Part shown: positions 1-4,982 of the stretch, piece after piece | Position numbering within the stretch: the stretch's first letter is position 1 | Layout of the letters: each line of letters opens with the position of its first letter | From: Gammaproteobacteria bacterium | GTDB lineage: Bacteria > Pseudomonadota > Gammaproteobacteria > Thiohalospirales > Thiohalospiraceae | Assembly (NCBI GenBank): GCA_011322575.1 | Contig: DRMK01000319.1 | Coordinates: 1-5,844 of the forward strand | Length of the DNA: 5,844 nt | Reading direction: 5' to 3' | The notes under the pieces: generated by a model | Database searches by the model: none | Told to the model about the DNA's origin: nothing | What the model saw: the letters and a program-made list of their open reading frames with translations, nothing else | Position numbers and translations under genes: made by a program

Positions 1-420
1 GAGCCGTCCGGAGACACCATTGAGGCATTCAACAACATCATCTACTTTTCCAGCGAGACCCCTGACAAGGCGCCGTCCCACTTCTGTCTGAGTTACGACA
101 GCGGGAGCATCAATTTCGGGGTGAACTGGCTGTCGGAGGAGTGGCGAGAGCAGGAGAGCCTTATCGAGTGCTACCCGGATGCGGCGCTGGGCGGGAAGCC
201 GACGGTGAGGGGCACGGAGAATCTGCTGGATGTTTCACAAGCCCCGGTTCCCATAGATCTGGAAACGCTTCTGCCCCGGGACGTGGCGCGGATCGGGGGT
301 GTTGGGCAGGCGCTGCCGCAGGCGGCGAGGCGTTTCCCGGTGCGGTACCAGTTTACTCCGGACCAGGGGGTGGAGATGCGCCCCGACGCGAACGACCTGG
401 GGGCCGCGGCCGTGGAGTAG
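1..420 (+). CDS. 3' end of an unrecognised protein gene (5' end outside window)
   Basis: The first reading frame is open from base 1 to a TAG stop at 418-420 and gives 139 residues with no start before the edge, so this is the C-terminal part of a longer protein. A GTG at 121 lies inside the frame and is not needed as a start. The fragment begins EPSGDTIEAF and ends in an Ala-rich tail, GAAAVE. It has two cysteines (fragment residues 29 and 57) that could form a disulfide, a beta-like hydrophobic stretch NNIIYF near residues 11-16, and a Pro/Arg-rich second half. No membrane segment, nucleotide-binding motif or known catalytic signature is visible. The spacing of beta-like segments and the cysteine pair faintly recall the C-terminal domain of secreted or minor-pilin-like proteins, but this is too weak for a name. 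It is followed by a 291-base structured gap, so co-transcription with the glycosyltransferase is uncertain. Coding is likely because the frame is long and open and ends cleanly; the function is unknown. Confidence 0.7.
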   Translation, partial: EPSGDTIEAFNNIIYFSSETPDKAPSHFCLSYDSGSINFGVNWLSEEWREQESLIECYPDAALGGKPTVRGTENLLDVSQAPVPIDLETLLPRDVARIGGVGQALPQAARRFPVRYQFTPDQGVEMRPDANDLGAAAVE

Positions 421-447
421 GATTGCCGCCCGATTGTACGTACCCGA

Positions 448-507
448 CAGGCAGCCTGGAAACTTGGCGATGCTTCGCTCCTTTTCGCCACGGAGGTGAT
501 AGGAGCG
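448..507 (+). other. Cluster of small hairpins containing an orphan Shine-Dalgarno-like sequence
   Basis: Several short dyads lie just downstream of the first gene. CAGGC-A-GCCTG sits at 448-458. TGGCGA (465-470) can pair with TCGCCA (485-490). CGCTCCT (476-482) can pair with AGGAGCG (501-507), leaving an 18-base loop. That loop holds GGAGGTGAT at 492-500, a full nine-base match to the anti-Shine-Dalgarno end of 16S rRNA, yet no usable start codon follows at normal spacing: the TTG at 517 is 16 bases away and runs into a stop after two codons. The 465-490 and 476-507 pairings exclude each other. This could be 3'-UTR or leader RNA structure, or chance in GC-rich DNA. No known riboswitch family was recognised. 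Confidence 0.35.
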
Positions 508-508
508 G

Positions 509-524
509 CAGGCCAATTGGCCTG
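509..524. repeat. Perfect 16-base palindrome, possible operator or weak terminator
   Basis: CAGGCCAATTGGCCTG is a perfect inverted repeat. As RNA it can fold into a 6-bp stem with an AATT loop, followed on the plus strand by AATATTTCT, which is only a partial U-tract. It lies 88 bases after the stop of the left-edge gene and about 190 bases before the glycosyltransferase start. Two roles fit: a weak intrinsic terminator for the upstream gene, or a binding site for a dimeric regulator upstream of the glycosyltransferase. The palindrome is certain; its role is inferred. Confidence 0.45.
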
Positions 525-646
525 AATATTTCTCCCGGGAACGTAACGGTCGCACCAGGATCGATGTCCAGGCGTGGATCTGTAAAGGCTCTTTGTCCCA
601 CTGAAAATTGGGGAAGGAAACCGGGTTCCGTCCAGCCAGCCACAAT

Positions 647-676
647 TTGCTTTTCTCCGGCAGCCCGGGATACACT
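647..676 (+). promoter_or_regulatory. Weak candidate promoter for the glycosyltransferase
   Basis: TTGCTT at 647-652 and TACACT at 671-676, separated by 18 bases, resemble sigma-70 -35 and -10 boxes (3/6 and 4/6 matches). It would start transcription roughly 30 bases before the TTG start codon. The match is poor and could be chance. The rest of 525-711 shows only short palindromes (such as TCCCGGGA at 533-540) and no gene. Confidence 0.2.
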
Positions 677-711
677 GCGCAGTTGTCCGGCAACATCCGT
701 CATGGTGTCAA

Positions 712-1845
712 TTGAGCAACCAGCCCTCCTCAATCTGTTTTCTCTCCACCTCCATGACGCTCGCCGGGGCCGAGATGCAGATCTTCTACCTCGCCAGGGA
801 GTTGCGCCGCAGGGGATGGAGGGTCGGCGTCATATCCATGCTCCCACCCGAGGCGCTGGTGAAACAACTGGAGGATGAGGGGATCCGGTTTGCATCCCTG
901 GAGATGCGCAGGAAGTTTCCCGACCCCCGCAAGCTGTTCAAACTCGCCGCCCTGCTGCGCGAATGGCAGCCCGGGATACTGCACTGTCACATGGTACACG
1001 CCAACCTCATGGGGAGACTGGTGCGACTCCTTACCCCGCTACCAGTAGTGGTATCCACCGCCCACAATATCAATGAAGGGGGACGGCTGCGAGAACTGCT
1101 CTACAGGATCACGGATCCGCTGACCGATATCACCACTCAAATCAGCCGTATCGCCATGGAGCACTATATCCGGATCGGTGCGGTCCCAGCCGACAGGATC
1201 CGCTTCATTCCCAACGGCCTGGATCTGGAGCGGTTTCGCCCCGATCCGGAGCTGCGCCGGGAGATCCGGGAGCAACTCCAGCTCCCCGGTGAATTCATCT
1301 GGCTGGCGGTGGGCAGGTTCGATGAGGCGAAGGACTATCCAAACATGCTACACGCCTTTGCCAAGGCCACGGCTGCACGATCCGGAGTGTTGCTCCTGGT
1401 AGGCGGCGACGGCCTGGAGGAGGAGATGGCCCCGCTGGCGCGAGAACTCGGGATCGGCGAGAGCGTACGCTTTCTGGGGATCCGGGACGACGTTCAGCAG
1501 CTCATGAAAGGGGTGGACGGCTACCTCATGTCCTCCGCCTGGGAAGGCATGCCCATGGTCCTGCTGGAGGCAGCGGCCAGCGCCCTGCCCATCGTGACCA
1601 CTGATGTGGGTGGCAACCGCGAGGTGGTAAGGGACGGGGTGAGTGGTTTCGTGGTGGAACCGGGTGACGCGAACCGGCTCGCCTCCGCCATTCAGCGGAT
1701 GATGGCGTTACCGGAGGAGCAACGCCGCGCCATGGGAGAGGCGGGGCGAAAGCTGGTGGAGAAGCACTACGGCCTGGCGCCCATCATGGAGCAGTGGGAG
1801 GCGCTCTACGCGGAACTGGGCAAACGCAGCATATCCGGACACTGA
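712..1845 (+). CDS. GT4-family glycosyltransferase (GT-B fold)
   Basis: Predicted cytoplasmic or membrane-peripheral retaining glycosyltransferase of family GT4, which moves a sugar from a nucleotide-sugar donor onto a glycan or lipid-linked acceptor, probably for exopolysaccharide, capsule or O-antigen. The 377 residues match the usual family length. The N-terminal acceptor domain opens with ICFLSTSMTLAGAEMQ (residues 8-23), a form of the GGAE loop, and has HCHMVHAN (91-98) and STAHN (115-119). The C-terminal donor domain has FIPNGLDLERF (165-175), VGRFDEAKDYPN (200-211, with the phosphate-contacting Arg/Lys pair R202 and K207) and the EX7E motif E278-E286 in WEGMPMVLLEA. There is no transmembrane helix. 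The start is TTG at 712: the frame is open upstream to 586 but offers no ATG or GTG, and the family's first beta strand begins at residue 8. The SD is weak (GGTG at 704-707, spacing 4), suggesting low translation. An ATG at 702 is in another frame. It converges with the PAS/GGDEF gene. Donor and acceptor cannot be told from sequence. Confidence 0.93.
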   Translation: MSNQPSSICFLSTSMTLAGAEMQIFYLARELRRRGWRVGVISMLPPEALVKQLEDEGIRFASLEMRRKFPDPRKLFKLAALLREWQPGILHCHMVHANLMGRLVRLLTPLPVVVSTAHNINEGGRLRELLYRITDPLTDITTQISRIAMEHYIRIGAVPADRIRFIPNGLDLERFRPDPELRREIREQLQLPGEFIWLAVGRFDEAKDYPNMLHAFAKATAARSGVLLLVGGDGLEEEMAPLARELGIGESVRFLGIRDDVQQLMKGVDGYLMSSAWEGMPMVLLEAAASALPIVTTDVGGNREVVRDGVSGFVVEPGDANRLASAIQRMMALPEEQRRAMGEAGRKLVEKHYGLAPIMEQWEALYAELGKRSISGH

Positions 1846-1863
1846 CCCTGCCCTCCCTTTCCC
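1846..1863 (-). other. G-quadruplex motif between convergent genes
   Basis: The plus strand reads CCC-TG-CCC-T-CCC-TTT-CCC immediately after the glycosyltransferase stop. The minus strand is therefore GGG-N3-GGG-N1-GGG-N2-GGG, which meets the standard four-tract G3 (loops of 1-7) G-quadruplex rule. Three further five-G tracts follow on the same strand at 1874-1878, 1890-1894 and 1900-1904. The motif would be in the RNA 3' of the PAS/GGDEF gene and in the template strand for the glycosyltransferase. No hairpin plus T-run terminator was seen in this 68-base gap, so the G-rich element could contribute to ending transcription; that role is inferred. Confidence 0.5.
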
Positions 1864-1913
1864 AAGGCTCTCTCCCCCGCTCATACACGCCCCCAAGCTC
1901 CCCCACCGCACCT

Positions 1914-2747
1914 TCAGGCCATGGCCACATAGTTACCGCCGGCGGCCCGGGCCTTCTCCATCGCATCGGTAACCCTGGTGAGCATGGTGTTGGTATCGTC
2001 ACCAGTACGCCACGCGGTCACCCCGAACGCCCCTCCCAGCGCGTTCTCATCAAGCCCTGTTGCGGACAGTTTCTGAATCTGCTGCACCAACCGCTCCGCC
2101 AGTTCACAAGCACCCTGGCTGGAGGTCTCGGGCAGCACCATGAGCAGCTCGTCCTCGCTCATTCTGGCCAGGGTATCCGCCCAGCGCGCCTGATCCTTGA
2201 TGAGACGCGCGACTGCCGGTAGATCACCCTTCTCCAGGGGCTGCTTGCCCTGATCTCGCAGCAACCGGATCATCACCACCGACATTCGGGTGTTATAGCG
2301 GCGGCAACGCGACACCTGGGGCTCGAGACGGCTCAGCAGACCACGGCGGTTGAACAAACCGGTCTCCGGATCGGTGGAAGAGTGCTCGCGCAGAGCCTCC
2401 TCCATCCTGCGCTGCTCCCCCTCGAGGCGGTGCTGGCGAGTGATATCGGTGTAGTAGTGAATCCTCCAGTTGCTGTCCAGCTGGTGCGCATCACACTTGA
2501 GCCAGCGCTCCGGCTGATTACCGCTGGCGGGCACGAATATGGTCTGCTGCTCGAACAACAACTGCAGCTGGGGCTCGGAGAGATCGCCCCTGTTTTTGCC
2601 TTGCAGATCCCGGGCGTCCACATTGAGAAACTGGAGCAGCGTCGAGTTTACCGAAGATATCCTGCCCGCCGCATCGAGCAGCAGTATTCCTATCGGCGCC
2701 ATGTTCAGCAGGCGTTCCATCAAAGGCGGTTCAAGTTGCATCGTCAT
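1914..2747 (-). CDS. PAS domain protein with degenerate GGDEF domain, probable c-di-GMP-binding regulator
   Basis: The 277-residue protein has an N-terminal PAS sensor domain (about 10-105; NMAPIGILLLDAAGRI, ending in YYTDITRQHR), a short linker helix (about 105-122) and a C-terminal GGDEF-fold domain (about 123-277) that opens with the family-typical TDPETGLFNRRGLL (125-138). The signature GGDEF is replaced by SEDEL (197-201), so both glycines are lost. The metal-binding Asp of the usual DxDxFK strand is also missing (MIRLLRD, 159-165), as is the Asn/Asp substrate-contact region. Diguanylate cyclase activity is therefore unlikely. RWAD (188-191) lies exactly five residues before the signature, the position of the RxxD inhibitory site, so c-di-GMP binding may be kept. 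No membrane segments or signal peptide are seen, so it is probably cytosolic. The start ATG at 2747 is supported by AGGAGAG eight bases upstream. The gene follows the acyl-CoA ligase on the same strand after 279 bases, probably with its own promoter. Confidence 0.88.
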   Translation of the reverse strand: MTMQLEPPLMERLLNMAPIGILLLDAAGRISSVNSTLLQFLNVDARDLQGKNRGDLSEPQLQLLFEQQTIFVPASGNQPERWLKCDAHQLDSNWRIHYYTDITRQHRLEGEQRRMEEALREHSSTDPETGLFNRRGLLSRLEPQVSRCRRYNTRMSVVMIRLLRDQGKQPLEKGDLPAVARLIKDQARWADTLARMSEDELLMVLPETSSQGACELAERLVQQIQKLSATGLDENALGGAFGVTAWRTGDDTNTMLTRVTDAMEKARAAGGNYVAMA

Positions 2748-2755
2748 CTATTCAT

Positions 2756-2762
2756 CTCTCCT
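2756..2762 (-). promoter_or_regulatory. Ribosome binding site of the PAS/GGDEF gene
   Basis: The minus strand reads AGGAGAG, eight bases before the ATG at 2747. It fixes that start; an ATG at 2755-2753 reaches a stop after three codons, and the ATG at 2741 is third in the same frame. Confidence 0.75.
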
Positions 2763-2883
2763 AAAAGCCAAGAGGTCCGACACCGGGCAATGAGTTACGG
2801 AACCCAGTAGGGAGTTGTTTCCAAGCCAGGGGAGCTGCTGTTGTCGGATTGACCGCGCACTCCGCCCGCAACCACTCGTAACG

Positions 2884-2911
2884 GTTATCGGACGCCGCGC
2901 CCGCTTTTCAA
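2884..2911 (-). promoter_or_regulatory. Candidate sigma-70 promoter for the PAS/GGDEF gene
   Basis: On the minus strand TTGAAA (2911-2906, 5/6 match to the -35 box) and GATAAC (2889-2884, 4/6 match to the -10 box) are 16 bases apart. Transcription would begin near 2877, giving a leader of about 130 bases. The -10 box overlaps the small dyad TAAC-C-GTTA, a possible operator half. This is the best promoter-like pair in the gap, but it is a match by eye only. Confidence 0.3.
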
Positions 2912-2928
2912 CCCCCCCAAGAGTTTTT

Positions 2929-2957
2929 CTTTCCGGATACCGCTATGCTGCGGAAAG
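2929..2957. other. Hairpin downstream of the acyl-CoA ligase gene
   Basis: CTTTCCG (2929-2935) and CGGAAAG (2951-2957) form a 7-bp stem around 15 bases. An alternative inner stem, CCGC (2940-2943) with GCGG (2950-2953), shares bases with it. The structure lies about 70 bases past the ligase stop. On the minus strand it is followed by AAAAAC rather than a T-run, so it is not a normal intrinsic terminator, though it could stabilise an mRNA 3' end. A run of seven C's lies beside it at 2912-2918. Confidence 0.35.
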
Positions 2958-2961
2958 GATA

Positions 2962-2995
2962 GCGAACAGTAAATCAAAATCTGCTAATAGTAAAT
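2962..2995. repeat. AT-rich 13-base direct repeat
   Basis: GCGAACAGTAAAT (2962-2974) and GCTAATAGTAAAT (2983-2995) match at 11 of 13 positions and are 21 bases apart, about two helical turns, so both face the same side of the DNA. The patch is strikingly AT-rich beside GC-rich coding sequence. It lies 32-65 bases past the ligase stop and about 50-85 bases upstream of the candidate promoter for the PAS/GGDEF gene. It may be an activator-binding or bending site; no known regulator consensus was matched with confidence. Confidence 0.4.
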
Positions 2996-3026
2996 GTACC
3001 CCCTGCAACCGCGATGCGCAAGCTCT

Positions 3027-4838
3027 TCAGTGGCCGGCATAGATCCGCTCCACCTCTGCAGCATGGTGCCGCAGAATCTGATTACGGCGCAGCTTCAGGG
3101 TAGGCGTGATCAACCCCTCCTCCACCGTCCAGGGGGTGAGCGTCATGTGGACGCGCCGGATCTGGGCATAGCCGGGAAAGATGGCAGTACGCCGGGAGAT
3201 GCGCTGCAGCACTACCGACTCCACCTCCCGGTCACGCAGCAGCTCGTCCTGTATCGTGCGCATCTTGCGCTCCTGCACCAGCATCTCCAGCTGCTCCCGG
3301 TTCAGCACCGCCAGCACGCTCAGGAAGGGGCGCTGCTCACCAATCACCATCACCTGTTCAAACAGGGGATCCGCGATGATCGCCATCTCCATCTCGGCGG
3401 GGGGAATTTTCTCGCCGTTGGCCAGCACTAGTATGTCCTTCAGGCGACCGGTGAGTGAAATGTGCCCCTGTTCGTCGATACTGGCCTTGTCGCCGGTATG
3501 CAGCCACCCCTCCCGGTCGATGGCCTCCCGGGAGGCATCGGGGTTGTTCCAGTAGCCGAGCATCACGTTGGGGCCGCGCGCCAGCAGCTCATCCTTCTCC
3601 CCCAGGCGCACCTCTATTCCGGGAAGCGCCCTGCCGATGGAGGAGGGGACGTTATCCTCCAGGCTGTTGACGCTAATCACCGGGCTGGCTTCGGTCAAGC
3701 CGTAACCTTGCAGAACAAGGATATCCAGACTGATGAACATGCGCGCAATGTCCGGCGCCAGCGGCGCGCCACCGCAAACGGTAAAACGCACCCGCCCTCC
3801 AAGATTCTCCCTGACCTTGCGCGCCACCAGCCGATCCAGCAGCGGCCAGAGCAGCAGGGAGGGGTGCCACCCCGCGCGCCCCTGGCTTCTTTCGAAACGC
3901 CGCCATCCGCTCTCCTGCGCCATCCGGAACAACCACCGGGCGAACGGCGATTTGCCGCGCAGCTGCTCTTCGATACGCGCACGGATGCGCTCGAAGATGC
4001 GGGGCACAGAGACGAACACGGTGGGCCGCACGCTCCTGAAATCGGAGTTGAGCTGCTGGATGGACCGGGCGAAGGCCACACATGAGCCGCTCATGATGGG
4101 CAGATAGTAACCAATGGTGCGCTCCAGGGTATGAGACAGGGGAAGGAAGGAGAGAAACAGGTCATCAGTGTAGATGGAAATCATCTTCAAACCCGCTTCC
4201 GCATCGCTGAGGATATTGCGGTGGCTCAACATCACTCCCTTGGGTCGCCCGGAGGTGCCGGAAGTATAGACCACGGTTGCCAGCTCGTCGGGTTTGCTCT
4301 CCGCGGAGATCAGCTCAAACCCCTCCCCCTGAGGGGGAAGCCACTCCTCGACCCACCGCAGGCGGGGCTCCTCCTCTTCCGCCCCGATTGCTTCGATGGT
4401 CAGCACCCGCTGCAGGTGGCGCAGGCGCTCCGCCACCTGCACGAACTGGCACCATTGCCGGCCGCCCTGGATCAGCAGCAGCCGCGCGCCGCTGTCCTCC
4501 AGCACGTAGGCAAGGTTCTCCGGGGAGTCGTTCACATACAGCGGCACCACCACCAGCCCGAGTCCCAGCGCCGCCTGATCGAATAATACCCACTCACGGC
4601 AGTTGGCCAGCATAACCGCCACCCTGTCGCCGGGCTGCAACTGCTCCCCCTGCAGCGCCCGCTGCCAGCGCCCCACTTGCGCTGCCATCTGTTGCCATGT
4701 GGTGTCGCGCCACTGCCCGCTACTGTCATCGAAGTGGCGGTACGCCGGCGCGCCGGGTGATCGCCGCAACCGCTCCCGGAACAATCCGGGAAGGGTCCCG
4801 GCGGTTTCGGCAGAGATGGTGTCGATAGTCTGTTTCAT
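3027..4838 (-). CDS. Long-chain acyl-CoA synthetase (AMP-forming fatty acid--CoA ligase)
   Basis: Member of the ANL adenylating-enzyme superfamily. It is predicted to activate a fatty acid with ATP to acyl-AMP and transfer it to CoA, in the cytosol or at the inner membrane face, for fatty-acid uptake, recycling or degradation. From the chosen start it has 603 residues, typical of bacterial FadD15-like long-chain ligases. Visible motifs are the P-loop YTSGTSGRPKG (191-201), VSVPRIFERI (276-285), QGYGLTEASP (377-386), GWLHTGD (444-450), the hinge and A8 loop GRLKDILVLANGEKIPP (464-480), and TPTLKLRR near the C-terminus with the candidate adenylation lysine K582. All core motifs look intact. The frame extends 27 codons upstream to an ATG at 4919, but the ATG at 4838 is preferred because AAGGAGG lies about ten bases before it and the family's N-terminus begins there. 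It lies 144 bases downstream of lptG on the same strand. Chain-length preference cannot be read from the sequence, and activation of another carboxylic acid is possible. Confidence 0.93.
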   Translation of the reverse strand: MKQTIDTISAETAGTLPGLFRERLRRSPGAPAYRHFDDSSGQWRDTTWQQMAAQVGRWQRALQGEQLQPGDRVAVMLANCREWVLFDQAALGLGLVVVPLYVNDSPENLAYVLEDSGARLLLIQGGRQWCQFVQVAERLRHLQRVLTIEAIGAEEEEPRLRWVEEWLPPQGEGFELISAESKPDELATVVYTSGTSGRPKGVMLSHRNILSDAEAGLKMISIYTDDLFLSFLPLSHTLERTIGYYLPIMSGSCVAFARSIQQLNSDFRSVRPTVFVSVPRIFERIRARIEEQLRGKSPFARWLFRMAQESGWRRFERSQGRAGWHPSLLLWPLLDRLVARKVRENLGGRVRFTVCGGAPLAPDIARMFISLDILVLQGYGLTEASPVISVNSLEDNVPSSIGRALPGIEVRLGEKDELLARGPNVMLGYWNNPDASREAIDREGWLHTGDKASIDEQGHISLTGRLKDILVLANGEKIPPAEMEMAIIADPLFEQVMVIGEQRPFLSVLAVLNREQLEMLVQERKMRTIQDELLRDREVESVVLQRISRRTAIFPGYAQIRRVHMTLTPWTVEEGLITPTLKLRRNQILRHHAAEVERIYAGH

Positions 4839-4846
4839 GGATATCA

Positions 4847-4855
4847 CCCCTCCTT
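4847..4855 (-). promoter_or_regulatory. Strong ribosome binding site deciding the ligase start
   Basis: The minus strand reads GAAGGAGGGG just upstream of ATATCCATG. AAGGAGG (4855-4849) is about ten bases from the ATG at 4838. No comparable SD precedes the ATG at 4919, where the bases just upstream belong to a GGCAAG/CTTGCC hairpin. An in-frame GTG at 4847 overlaps the SD itself and is unlikely. Confidence 0.75.
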
Positions 4856-4886
4856 CAGCCGTAGCGTCGAAATGGGCTTTTACCAG

Positions 4887-4976
4887 GTCATCCGGATTTT
4901 CCGTCTGAAATCGCGGCAAGGCAACTCTTGCCTGAGAGGTAGGATGTTCGTCGCGCTCTTACCGGAACCGGATGAC
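4887..4976. repeat. Nested inverted repeats in the lptG-ligase gap
   Basis: GTCATCCGG (4887-4895) and CCGGATGAC (4968-4976) are perfect 9-base inverted copies enclosing about 72 bases. Inside, GGCAAG (4915-4920) and CTTGCC (4927-4932) form a 6-bp hairpin with a six-base loop. In the leftward transcript the outer arms could close a long stem-loop between the lptG stop and the ligase RBS. No T-run follows either stem, so intrinsic termination is not supported. It may be RNA processing or leader structure, or chance. Confidence 0.3.
4896..4924 (-). promoter_or_regulatory. Weak candidate promoter for the acyl-CoA ligase
   Basis: On the minus strand TTGCCT (4924-4919) and GAAAAT (4901-4896) are 17 bases apart, each a 4/6 match to sigma-70 boxes. 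Transcription would start near 4889, about 50 bases before the preferred ligase ATG. If used, the ATG at 4919 would lie upstream of the transcript, which agrees with the shorter protein. The match is weak and overlaps the GGCAAG/CTTGCC hairpin. Confidence 0.25.
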
Positions 4977-4982
4977 ATAGCA

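Noticed and set aside
421..711. c-di-GMP (GEMM) or other known riboswitch upstream of the glycosyltransferase
   Set aside because: Some small hairpins are present, but the conserved core sequence of GEMM and other riboswitches I know could not be found.
141..878. Long plus-strand open frame overlapping the left-edge gene and the glycosyltransferase start
   Set aside because: It overlaps two better-supported genes in a different frame, is rich in Arg/Gly/Pro as expected of a GC-rich shadow frame, and shows no domain or RBS.
2921..2957. Plus-strand promoter with TATGCT at 2944-2949 as -10, or an intrinsic terminator at the hairpin
   Set aside because: No reasonable -35 box lies 16-18 bases upstream and no gene follows on that strand; neither orientation of the hairpin has a T-run after it.
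2815..3042. Small 75-codon plus-strand open frame in the gap between the PAS/GGDEF and ligase genes
   Set aside because: No SD, no recognisable domain, composition like random translation, and its end runs antisense into the ligase gene.
3673..4083. Several open frames on both strands inside the acyl-CoA ligase gene
   Set aside because: They are shadows of the conserved ligase frame, which carries all the family motifs across this stretch without interruption.
4839..4919. 27-codon N-terminal extension of the acyl-CoA ligase from the ATG at 4919
   Set aside because: A strong SD lies inside this stretch ten bases before the ATG at 4838, the extra residues do not resemble the family, and a hairpin occupies the region just upstream of 4919.
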